Positions 1-6,001 are shown, numbered from the stretch's first letter. The stretch is DNA of 6,170 bases from GCA-2697345 sp049602715 (GCA_049602715.1 JBMYRX010000075.1:1-6170); one strand, 5' to 3'. Notes: generated by a model from the sequence alone, not told the origin. Numbers and translations are program-made.

Positions 1-840
1 TTTTCATCAAAAAGAGTAATCGATACCCCGATCACTGAGCATGGCTTTGCGGGCATTGGTATCGGTGCCGCGTTTGGTGGTTTGGTCCCCATTATTGAAT
101 TCATGACATTTAACTTTGCTATGCAGGCAATGGATCAAATAATTAACTCTGCTGCTAAAACTCTTTACATGTCTGGGGGTCAAATGGGTTGTCCAATTGT
201 TTTCAGAGGCCCAAATGGTGCTGCATCAAGGGTTGGAGCTCAACACTCCCAAGATTATAGCGCTTGGTATTCTCATGTACCCGGATTGAAAGTTATATCT
301 CCTTACTCATCAGATGATGCAAAAGGTCTATTAAAAGCTGCAATAAGAGATCCTAACCCTATAATTTTTTTAGAAAATGAAATCCTCTATGGTGAGAGTT
401 TTGAAATTCCCTTATCTAAGGATCATATAACCCCAATTGGTAAAGCGAGGATAAGACTAAAAGGGGAAGACGTCACTATTGTTAGCTTTGGCATAGGGGT
501 TAAACATGCATTAGACGCCGCTCAAGAACTAGCTAAAGATGATATAAGTGCTGAAGTAATTGACTTACGTACTCTCAGGCCAATGGATACTGCTACAATT
601 ATAGATAGTGTAAAAAAAACAAATCGCTGTGTAACAGTCGAAGAAGGTTTTCCAGTCTGTTCCATCGGCAACTACATAAGTTCAGTTATTATGCAAGAAG
701 CTTTTGACTATCTTGACGCTCCGGTAATCAATTGTACTGGGAAAGATGTGCCAATGCCTTACGCCGCAAATTTAGAGAAATTAGCTTTAGTAAATACTGA
801 CGAAGTTATACAGTCTGTAAAAAGAGTGATCTACCGCTAG
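1..840 (+). CDS. pdhB: Pyruvate dehydrogenase E1 component, beta subunit (5' end missing)
   Basis: This is the beta chain of the thiamine diphosphate-dependent E1 enzyme, which decarboxylates pyruvate and passes the acetyl group to the lipoyl arm of E2 in the cytoplasmic pyruvate dehydrogenase complex. The reading frame is open from base 1 (FSSKRVIDTPITEHGFAGIG) to the TAG at 838-840, giving 279 visible residues. Seen motifs match mitochondrial and alphaproteobacterial E1 beta: DTPITEHGF, whose Glu13 corresponds to the cofactor-contacting Glu of the family; EFMTFNFAMQAMDQIINSAAK; and FRGPNGA followed by AQHSQ, with His82 matching the conserved active-site-region His. The C-terminal transketolase-like domain ends with TGKDVPMPYA. 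About 50 residues are missing at the N-terminus for a plain E1 beta. Some alphaproteobacterial versions also carry an N-terminal lipoyl domain, which cannot be judged here. Family assignment is firm. The first ~100 bases are much more GC-rich than the rest. Confidence 0.96.
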   Translation, partial: FSSKRVIDTPITEHGFAGIGIGAAFGGLVPIIEFMTFNFAMQAMDQIINSAAKTLYMSGGQMGCPIVFRGPNGAASRVGAQHSQDYSAWYSHVPGLKVISPYSSDDAKGLLKAAIRDPNPIIFLENEILYGESFEIPLSKDHITPIGKARIRLKGEDVTIVSFGIGVKHALDAAQELAKDDISAEVIDLRTLRPMDTATIIDSVKKTNRCVTVEEGFPVCSIGNYISSVIMQEAFDYLDAPVINCTGKDVPMPYAANLEKLALVNTDEVIQSVKRVIYR

Positions 841-844
841 GAGG
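839..844 (+). promoter_or_regulatory. Ribosome binding site of pdhC
   Basis: A perfect AGGAGG lies 6 nt before the ATG at 851 and overlaps the pdhB stop codon (TAG, 838-840). It fixes the pdhC start and implies that pdhB and pdhC are translated from one message. Confidence 0.85.
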
Positions 845-850
845 TTAAAT

Positions 851-2170
851 ATGGATATCGAAATCTTAATGCCTGCCCTCTCGCCAACTATGGAAGAAGG
901 AACACTCAGTAAATGGTTCGTTACAGTAGGTGACGAAGTAAATTCTGGAGATTTATTAGCCGAAATTGAAACTGACAAAGCTACTATGGAATTAGAAGCC
1001 TCAGATGAAGGAACAATAAAAGAAATTATTTACAAAGAGGGCTCAGAAAATATAAAAATTAATACACCAATAGCGATAATAGTTGAAAATTCTGATCAAT
1101 CATCGGATACAACTAACAAGATTACTTTTGAAGCATCCGAAAAAACTATTAGAGAAGATAATGACTTAAAAAGTGACAAAATATTTGAACAAGATGTTTT
1201 AGATAATATTAGCAGCAAAGATATCAGCCAAAATACTAGTTCAGTTGATAAAACCACATCAAAGTCTTTAGAAACTAAAAACACTCGGGTGATAGCAACT
1301 CCAATCGCAAAGAGATTAGCGTCTAAAAACAGTATCGACCTAAACGACATAGTAGGATCTGGTCCCAAAGGTAGGATTATAAAGAATGATATAGAAAGGG
1401 CTATTACAAAAACAACCTCTAATAACGACGGAAAAGAGTTCTTTAAAAAATCATTTTTGGACACTCCTCAAGATACAAGTTTTGAGGAAATGCCAATAGA
1501 TAACCTAAGAAAAATAATTGCAAGTAGACTGACAGAATCCAAATCTTCTGTTCCCCATTTTTACCTCAGGGCTGATATAGCAATTGATAACCTATTAAAA
1601 GTCCGTTCATCTATTAATGAGGGTCTAAAAGATCAGAAGGTTAATTTAACTATAAATGACTTTATCATCAAAGCGTGTGCAACTTCTTTACAACAAGTAC
1701 CCCAAGCAAATGTCATTTGGGCGGGGACTCATATTAAAAAGTATTCAGCTTCTAATATTTCTGTAGCAGTATCAATCGATGGAGGCTTAATGACACCTAT
1801 ATTATTTAATGCTGAAACGAAAACTATTTCACTAATATCTAGTGAAATGAAAAATTTGATAACAAAAGCAAAAAATAAAAAATTGACACCTAGTGAATAT
1901 AATGGTGGGAGCTTCTCGATATCAAATCTTGGTATGTTTGGAATTGATAATTTTGATGCAATCATAAATCCACCTCAATCTGCTATATTAGCTGTTGGTC
2001 AGGGTATAAAAATACCAAAATTTAATGAGGCTAAAAACAAACTAGAATTTGTAACAACCATGAAGGTAACACTCAGTGTCGATCACAGAGTTATAGATGG
2101 AGCCCTAGGTGCGAAATTGTTAAATAAGATTAAAGACAATCTCGAAAAGCCTGAAATAATGCTAGCCTAG
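851..2170 (+). CDS. pdhC: Pyruvate dehydrogenase E2 component (dihydrolipoamide acetyltransferase)
   Basis: E2 forms the core of the pyruvate dehydrogenase complex and transfers the acetyl group from its lipoyl arm to coenzyme A. The 439-residue protein shows, in order: one lipoyl domain (about 1-78; ETDKATMELE with lipoylated Lys43), a flexible linker (about 80-146), a peripheral subunit-binding domain (about 147-182; VIATPIAKRLA to GPKGRIIKNDIE), a second linker, and the catalytic acetyltransferase domain (about 212-439). The active-site motif is DHRVIDG, with His412 and Asp416. SFSISNLGMFGIDNFDAIINPPQSAILAVG is typical of E2p, which favours the pyruvate over the 2-oxoglutarate enzyme, as does the adjacent E1 beta gene. 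The start is set by the strong AGGAGG upstream. Unusually, the first linker contains no proline and only one alanine, being rich in Ser, Asp, Lys, Asn and Thr. No E3 gene (lpd) follows; the next gene is convergent cysE. Confidence 0.97.
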   Translation: MDIEILMPALSPTMEEGTLSKWFVTVGDEVNSGDLLAEIETDKATMELEASDEGTIKEIIYKEGSENIKINTPIAIIVENSDQSSDTTNKITFEASEKTIREDNDLKSDKIFEQDVLDNISSKDISQNTSSVDKTTSKSLETKNTRVIATPIAKRLASKNSIDLNDIVGSGPKGRIIKNDIERAITKTTSNNDGKEFFKKSFLDTPQDTSFEEMPIDNLRKIIASRLTESKSSVPHFYLRADIAIDNLLKVRSSINEGLKDQKVNLTINDFIIKACATSLQQVPQANVIWAGTHIKKYSASNISVAVSIDGGLMTPILFNAETKTISLISSEMKNLITKAKNKKLTPSEYNGGSFSISNLGMFGIDNFDAIINPPQSAILAVGQGIKIPKFNEAKNKLEFVTTMKVTLSVDHRVIDGALGAKLLNKIKDNLEKPEIMLA

Positions 2171-2196
2171 TTGCAGATTTTATTGAACTTAAATCA

Positions 2197-2220
2197 GAAA
2201 ATCGAAGCGTTCTAATTTTC
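2197..2220 (+). terminator. Possible weak terminator hairpin between pdhC and cysE
   Basis: GAAAAT (2197-2202) pairs with ATTTTC (2215-2220), enclosing an inner GAA/TTC stem (2204-2206 with 2210-2212) around a GCG loop. An internal loop separates the two stems. On the + strand it is followed by TTTTATTAATT, as expected for an intrinsic terminator of the pdh operon. The stem is AT-rich and overlaps the last codons of cysE, so this is only a candidate. The opposite strand lacks a clear U-tract after the hairpin. Confidence 0.35.
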
Positions 2221-2994
2221 TTTTATTAATTGATCCATCGTTATAGATGGTTCAAAGCAACCAGTGTCTCCAACAACTCTTGCTGGAACACCTGCAGCCG
2301 TTTTTTTTGGAGGAATTGACTTTAAAACTACTGAACCAGACGCAATTTTTGAGCAGTAACCAATCTTGATACCTCCAAGTATTTTTGCACCAGCGCCTAT
2401 GAGTACACCATCTTCAATCGTTGGATGTCTCTTTTTCTCCTCTTTACCCGTTCCACCAAGTGTAACAGAATGAAGAATGGATACGTTATTACCAACAACT
2501 GATGTCTCACCAATTACTATCGAATGAGCATGGTCGATCATAATACCATCTCCTACTTTTGCATTAGGATGGATATCGACACTAAACTCTTCACTTAATC
2601 GAGATTGAATAAATTGCGCCATGAAAACTCTGTTTTTGTTCCAAAGCCAATTACTAACTCGATAAGCTTGTAATGCTAAAAAACCTTTAAAAAATAGTAT
2701 CGGCTGTATGGCACTATTACAGGCAGGGTCGCGATCTAGTATAGCTAATAAATCTAACTCAATGCTTTTTACAATTCTTTTTTGATTTGCTTTGAAGGCC
2801 TCTAAACACACATCTTCGATAATCTCAGCAGTAATTACATCAGAAGATATTTTCTGAGAAAGATGATAGGCGATCGAAGCTTCTAGAGAATCATGATTTA
2901 AAATTATTCTATCAATAGCACAACTTAGTTGAGGTTCTCTTAGGATTACCCTGGATGCATCGTTTCGAATTTTTATCCACAACTTTTCTTGCAC
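2212..2994 (-). CDS. cysE: Serine O-acetyltransferase
   Basis: This cytoplasmic enzyme acetylates L-serine with acetyl-CoA to give O-acetylserine, the acceptor for sulfide in cysteine synthesis. The 260-residue protein has the helical serine acetyltransferase N-terminal domain (about 5-108; includes LDRDPACNSAIQPILFFKGF) followed by a left-handed beta-helix of hexapeptide repeats (about 140-240). By alignment with the E. coli enzyme, the catalytic pair is Asp140 (DIHP) and His155 (IDHAH). VTLGGTGKE, GVLIGAGAKILGG and AAGVPARVVG are family hallmarks. The start is a GTG; the in-frame TGA just upstream (3007-3009) rules out a longer form, and GAAGG sits 9 nt before it. Two oddities: the usual DHATG or DHGTG after the catalytic His reads DHAHS, and the tail ends in KEN, not in the terminal Ile that docks into cysteine synthase in enteric bacteria. 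It lies 107 nt downstream of mltG on the same strand. Confidence 0.95.
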   Translation of the reverse strand: MQEKLWIKIRNDASRVILREPQLSCAIDRIILNHDSLEASIAYHLSQKISSDVITAEIIEDVCLEAFKANQKRIVKSIELDLLAILDRDPACNSAIQPILFFKGFLALQAYRVSNWLWNKNRVFMAQFIQSRLSEEFSVDIHPNAKVGDGIMIDHAHSIVIGETSVVGNNVSILHSVTLGGTGKEEKKRHPTIEDGVLIGAGAKILGGIKIGYCSKIASGSVVLKSIPPKKTAAGVPARVVGDTGCFEPSITMDQLIKEN

Positions 2995-3003
2995 TATATA
3001 AAA

Positions 3004-3008
3004 CCTTC
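3004..3008 (-). promoter_or_regulatory. Ribosome binding site of cysE
   Basis: On the minus strand GAAGG lies 9 nt upstream of a GTG. No ATG is available nearby and an in-frame stop overlaps this site, so it decides the GTG start. Confidence 0.55.
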
Positions 3009-3013
3009 AATTT

Positions 3014-3088
3014 AATAATGTTGTTTTTATTTAAGCATAATTCTAAAAAAGTTCCATAATTGAGACGAATTAAAGTAGAAACATTATT
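3014..3088 (-). repeat. Long-range inverted repeat in the mltG-cysE gap
   Basis: AATAATGTT (3014-3022) and AACATTATT (3080-3088) are perfect 9-bp complements separated by 57 nt. They lie in the 107-nt gap between mltG and cysE and would place a stem in the leader of cysE or the trailer of mltG. The gap is very AT-rich, so chance is a real possibility. I see no GC-rich intrinsic terminator and no convincing sigma-70 promoter in this gap. Confidence 0.3.
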
Positions 3089-3101
3089 AGTCTTATCATT
3101 T

Positions 3102-4241
3102 TTATTTATTTAGATCACGCCATGTATTTACATTCTTATTATGTGTTTTCAAATCTTTAGCAAAAGCGTGGCCTCCAGAACCATCAGCGACAAAAAACAA
3201 ATAATCTGTTTTATCAGGGTTTAAAGCTGCTAGTATAGCCAATTTTCCAGGATTTGTTATCGGTGTAGGCGGTAATCCAGTATTAATATAAGTGTTATAG
3301 GGCGTGTCTAGTATCAATTCTGATCGCTTTAACCCCCTTCCCAAAACTTTTCGTCCCTTAGTTAGTCCATAGATTACCGCTGGGTCAGTCTGTAATCTCA
3401 TCTTATTTTTTATTCTATTAGTAAAAACACTAGCAACTAATCCTCTTTCTTCGGGCAAACCAGTCTCTTTCTCTATTATGGAAGCTAAGATTAAGGCTTC
3501 CTCGGGTGTCTTAAGTGGACTTGTCAAATCTCTAGATTCCCATGCTTTAGACAAAATATCATTCTGTTTATTTTCCATACGTTCTATTACGGACTCTCGA
3601 GTAGAGCCAAAACCAACTTCGTAACTGTTTGGAGCTAACGAACCCTCTCTGGATATTTTTGTAACTGAGCCTGTCAAAAAGTCAGCGTTTTTTATAGCCT
3701 CGATTATCCGCCAACTACTAACGCCCTCTGCAATTATAATACGATATCGGACACCTTGCTCGTCGGTTAAATCGATATAACTCTTTGGTATAACGTCATC
3801 CTTTAAATTAAAATTTAAAGTTTCAAGATATTTACCTGTATTTGGATTGAAATTTCTAACAACTATCTTCTCGGATGTTACACCAATTTTATATAGAACC
3901 TCTTTACCACAAGTATTTTTACCGCCATCTGTAATGAGCTTTATTATTTCTAGCATAGAGGACTTTGCAGGAATCAAAAAAGACCCCGCCTTCAGAAGTC
4001 TAGATTTTTTTGTATAACTGGCGCCAATTCTGAAAATAACAGGACTTGTTATTAATTCTAGTTTAGCTAATCTAGTTGAAACAGAATTAATATTTTCACC
4101 TGATTGAATTTTAACGCAAATAGGTTTCATAAAATAACCTTCGCTTTTTAATTTTGATTGTGTCCAGCCTATAAAAATAGACAAAAATAGAATTAAAAAA
4201 ATTGAAAGTGTAAAGGCATTTGACGCTAGTGATTTGTGCAT
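3102..4241 (-). CDS. mltG: Endolytic murein transglycosylase MltG (YceG family)
   Basis: MltG is an inner-membrane lytic transglycosylase that cleaves nascent glycan strands and is thought to terminate their growth. The 379-residue protein has a short basic start, one membrane anchor (about 9-25) with an N-in/C-out topology, a LysM-like region (about 41-105; VKIQSGENINSVSTRLAKLE), and a catalytic YceG domain. The hallmark is LASIIEKETGLPEERGLVASVFTNR, with Glu257 as the predicted catalytic acid; MRLQTDPAVIYGL, DTPYNTYINTGLPPTPITNPG and AALNP follow. A segment at about 108-165 (from NTCGKEVLYKIGV), absent from the shorter E. coli enzyme (about 340 residues), resembles what I recall from Rhodobacterales. 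The ATG lies 3 nt after the fabF stop with no good Shine-Dalgarno (nearest GGG is 16 nt away), suggesting translational coupling. A later start at Met38 would remove the anchor and is unlikely. The fabF-mltG adjacency is common in alphaproteobacteria. Confidence 0.95.
   Translation of the reverse strand: MHKSLASNAFTLSIFLILFLSIFIGWTQSKLKSEGYFMKPICVKIQSGENINSVSTRLAKLELITSPVIFRIGASYTKKSRLLKAGSFLIPAKSSMLEIIKLITDGGKNTCGKEVLYKIGVTSEKIVVRNFNPNTGKYLETLNFNLKDDVIPKSYIDLTDEQGVRYRIIIAEGVSSWRIIEAIKNADFLTGSVTKISREGSLAPNSYEVGFGSTRESVIERMENKQNDILSKAWESRDLTSPLKTPEEALILASIIEKETGLPEERGLVASVFTNRIKNKMRLQTDPAVIYGLTKGRKVLGRGLKRSELILDTPYNTYINTGLPPTPITNPGKLAILAALNPDKTDYLFFVADGSGGHAFAKDLKTHNKNVNTWRDLNK
3801..3820. repeat. 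Short perfect inverted repeat inside mltG
   Basis: CTTTAAAT (3801-3808) and ATTTAAAG (3813-3820) are 8-bp perfect arms around a 4-nt TAAA loop. It falls in codons for LNFNLKDD of MltG. All-AT stems of this size are expected now and then at this base composition, so no function is assigned. Confidence 0.4.
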
Positions 4242-4244
4242 ATG

Positions 4245-5504
4245 TTATATTAGTTTACCCAATACAAGGCAGGCATTTGTTCCTCCAAATCCGAAAGAAT
4301 TCGACATTACAATCTCTACTTTACTTTCGACTGGTACATTTGCGCATAGATTAATTTCTGTTACCCCATCTAGATTGTCAAGATTTATAGTGGGTGGAAC
4401 CACTTGATCTTTGATAGCCAGAATTGAAAAAATTGCTTCAATCGCTCCTGCGGCTCCCAGTAAATGGCCTGTTGCCGACTTAGTAGAGGACATAAGTTTT
4501 CCCTGTGCGGAAGACCCGAGCAATCTTTCAACGGCAGCTAACTCAATGGTATCTGCCATAGTAGAAGTACCGTGAGCATTAATATAATCTATTTCAGAAG
4601 AATTAATTTTTGCATGCCTGATAGCTGAACGCATTGCACGCTCGGCCCCCTCATGATCATTTGGTGGGGCAGTTATATGATGCGCATCACCAGAAAGCCC
4701 ATAACCTAAAACCTCAGCATAAATTCTTGCTCCCCGTGCTCTGGCGTGTTCATACTCTTCTAAAACCACTACGCCAGCTCCCTCGCCCATAACAAAACCA
4801 TCACGATCTTTATCCCAAGGGCGACTAGCAAGCTTGGGATCTTCTTCTCTTGAAGTACTTAAAGCTTTGCAAGCATTAAAACCGGCAATTCCAATCTCAC
4901 AAATAGGACTTTCTGCCCCTCCAGCAACCATAACATCAGCATCACCAAAAATTATCAATCTAGCAGCGTCCCCGATAGCGTGTGCTCCAGTAGAGCAAGC
5001 GGTTACAACTGAATGGTTAGGGCCCTTAAAACCGTATTTGATAGAAACTTGACCAGAAATAAGATTAACAAGTGCGCCTGGAATAAAAAAAGGTGAAACC
5101 CGCCTTGGCCCTCGATCCTTCAGGAGAACTGCTGTTTCAGCAATCGATGATAAACCTCCTATCCCAGATCCTATCATTACTCCTGTTCTTTCAAGTTTCT
5201 CTTTTTCGATGGGTGCCCAACCAGAGTCTACAATTGCTTGAGTTGCCGCGGAAATTCCATATAAAATGAAATCGTCTACTTTTCGTTGATCTTTTGGAGA
5301 CATCCAATCGTCCGGGACAAATGCCCCTTCTTGTCCAGTATTTCGAGGCACCTCACAAGCGTATTTAGTTGCCAGATTACTTGCGTCAAATCTATTTATC
5401 AATCCTGCGCCTGATTTTCCATCCAGTAACGCTTTCCATGTATGCTCTACGCCACAACCCAAAGGCGTCACCATACCCAACCCCGTAACAACTACTCTTC
5501 TCAT
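4245..5504 (-). CDS. fabF: Beta-ketoacyl-[acyl-carrier-protein] synthase II
   Basis: FabF condenses malonyl-ACP with a growing acyl-ACP in the cytoplasmic type II fatty-acid elongation cycle. From the chosen ATG at 5504 the protein is 419 residues, close to the family norm of about 412-420, and begins MRRVVVTGLGMVTPLG. The thiolase-fold catalytic triad is visible: Cys170 in TACSTGAHA, His311 in NAHGTSTMADTIE, and His347 in KSATGHLLGAAG. The glycine-rich end SNSFGFGGTNACLVL is also typical. A frame extension to an ATG at 5549 would add 15 residues (MISTHVFSQNKRGRN) that do not resemble the family and has no Shine-Dalgarno; GAGAGG 7 nt before 5504 supports the shorter form. The gene follows acpP after 252 nt and runs nearly into mltG. 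It appears somewhat GC-richer than its neighbours, as expected for a conserved, well-expressed gene. FabB is an alternative name, but length, motifs and acpP linkage favour FabF. Confidence 0.96.
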   Translation of the reverse strand: MRRVVVTGLGMVTPLGCGVEHTWKALLDGKSGAGLINRFDASNLATKYACEVPRNTGQEGAFVPDDWMSPKDQRKVDDFILYGISAATQAIVDSGWAPIEKEKLERTGVMIGSGIGGLSSIAETAVLLKDRGPRRVSPFFIPGALVNLISGQVSIKYGFKGPNHSVVTACSTGAHAIGDAARLIIFGDADVMVAGGAESPICEIGIAGFNACKALSTSREEDPKLASRPWDKDRDGFVMGEGAGVVVLEEYEHARARGARIYAEVLGYGLSGDAHHITAPPNDHEGAERAMRSAIRHAKINSSEIDYINAHGTSTMADTIELAAVERLLGSSAQGKLMSSTKSATGHLLGAAGAIEAIFSILAIKDQVVPPTINLDNLDGVTEINLCANVPVESKVEIVMSNSFGFGGTNACLVLGKLI

Positions 5505-5511
5505 ATTTCTG

Positions 5512-5517
5512 CCTCTC
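5512..5517 (-). promoter_or_regulatory. Ribosome binding site of fabF
   Basis: GAGAGG on the minus strand, 7 nt before the ATG at 5504. It supports the 419-residue start over the upstream in-frame ATG at 5549, which has no purine-rich sequence at a suitable distance. Confidence 0.75.
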
Positions 5518-5578
5518 TTATTTTGACTAAAAACATGTGTACTAATCATACAGCGTTACTGATTTAGGTAAAAGCCTA

Positions 5579-5617
5579 ATTATATAGTAAAATACTAAGA
5601 AGTTAAATTATAGTCAA
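5579..5617 (-). promoter_or_regulatory. Candidate sigma-70 promoters for fabF (two overlapping solutions)
   Basis: Two overlapping matches lie on the minus strand. One is TTGACT (5612-5617) with a 17-nt spacer to TATTTT (5589-5594). The other is TTAACT (5601-5606) with a 16-nt spacer to a perfect TATAAT (5579-5584). Either would give a leader of roughly 70-80 nt before fabF and would let fabF-mltG be transcribed apart from acpP. The region is AT-rich, so chance matches to -10 boxes are common. Confidence 0.4.
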
Positions 5618-5622
5618 AAATA

Positions 5623-5723
5623 CAATTGTTAAATACTTTTATATTATGATTTTATTATGATTTTATTATGATTTTATTATGATTTTATTATGATAGAATC
5701 TTAATAAAAGTAATCAATTGTTA
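5623..5723. repeat. Pair of 9-bp direct repeats flanking the tandem array
   Basis: CAATTGTTA occurs at 5623-5631 and again at 5715-5723, on either side of the 11-bp array. Each copy holds the palindrome CAATTG. The distances to the array are 10 and 20 nt. It could be a paired protein-binding site or a chance match in AT-rich DNA. Confidence 0.35.
5642..5694. repeat. 11-bp tandem repeat, about 4.8 copies
   Basis: The unit ATTATGATTTT (plus strand; AAAATCATAAT on the gene strand) repeats without a mismatch over 53 bp. Its G residues fall at 5648, 5659, 5670, 5681 and 5692, exactly 11 apart. It lies in the 252-nt acpP-fabF gap, about 25 bp upstream of the -35 box of a candidate fabF promoter. 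The period is near one helical turn and each unit has a run of four A/T, so the tract may be curved or act like an UP element. This placement is seen; the effect is inferred. The array may also vary in copy number by slippage. Confidence 0.95.
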
Positions 5724-5756
5724 GTACAAATATAATGATAGATTTTGCGTTCTTAA

Positions 5757-5990
5757 CTATGATCCCTCAGATATAAATTTAACAGCATCACCAAAAGTTT
5801 GGATTGTTTCTGCTGCGTCATCAGGAATTTCAATACCAAACTCTTCTTCAAAAGCCATAACTAATTCAACCGTATCGAGACTATCCGCCCCAAGATCATC
5901 TATAAAAGATGCGTTTTCTACAACTTTATCTTCGTCAACGCTAAGGTGTTCAACGACGATTTTTTTAACTCGGTCTGCTATGTCGCTCAT
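5757..5990 (-). CDS. acpP: Acyl carrier protein
   Basis: AcpP carries growing acyl chains as thioesters on a 4'-phosphopantetheine arm in the cytoplasm, serving fatty-acid synthesis and other acyl transfers. The 77-residue, strongly acidic protein is of standard length. The attachment site is Ser37 in DDLGADSLDTVELVMAFEEEFGIEIPD, which is almost invariant in bacterial ACPs and corresponds to the usual Ser36/Ser37. The start MSDIADRVKKIVVEHL is typical of alphaproteobacteria. GAGG lies 7 nt before the ATG. The gene sits between fabG and fabF in the conserved order, but with long gaps on both sides (155 and 252 nt). That fits the family pattern of separate, high-level acpP transcription. No GC-rich terminator is visible downstream of its stop. 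Confidence 0.98.
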   Translation of the reverse strand: MSDIADRVKKIVVEHLSVDEDKVVENASFIDDLGADSLDTVELVMAFEEEFGIEIPDDAAETIQTFGDAVKFISEGS

Positions 5991-5994
5991 ATTT

Positions 5995-6001
5995 CTTCCT
6001 C
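5995..6001 (-). promoter_or_regulatory. Ribosome binding site of acpP
   Basis: GAGGAAG on the minus strand, with GAGG ending 7 nt before the ATG at 5990. It supports the annotated acpP start. Confidence 0.75.

Noticed and set aside
82..84. TTG at 82 as the start of pdhB
   Set aside because: The frame is open to base 1 and the upstream residues (RVIDTPITEHGFAGIG) are conserved E1 beta sequence, so the gene continues off the left edge.
787..978. 63-codon minus-strand frame across the pdhB-pdhC junction
   Set aside because: It overlaps two well-supported genes and has no homology I recognise.
1096..1464. 122-codon minus-strand frame antisense to pdhC, hydrophobic
   Set aside because: It overlaps the pdhC linker and binding domain; its hydrophobic character is the antisense reflection of polar, A-rich codons.
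1729..1965. 78-codon minus-strand frame inside pdhC
   Set aside because: It is an antisense shadow of the catalytic acetyltransferase domain.
4834..5052. 72-codon plus-strand frame antisense to fabF
   Set aside because: It lies wholly inside the confidently assigned fabF in another frame and resembles no protein I know.
5501..5536. An 11-codon minus-strand mini-ORF (MFLVKIREAEI) whose TGA overlaps the fabF ATG
   Set aside because: The start-stop overlap would suit a coupling leader peptide, but it has no ribosome binding site and such short frames arise often by chance.
5505..5549. Longer fabF starting at the ATG at 5549
   Set aside because: It has no Shine-Dalgarno, the extra 15 residues do not resemble FabF, and the ATG at 5504 has a good site.
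5642..5694. Overlapping ATG-ATT-TTA-TTA-TGA mini-frames in each repeat unit
   Set aside because: They encode only four residues each and follow automatically from the 11-bp unit; no ribosome binding site is present.
5642..5694. CRISPR-like array
   Set aside because: The units are 11 bp and contiguous with no spacers, so this is a simple tandem repeat.
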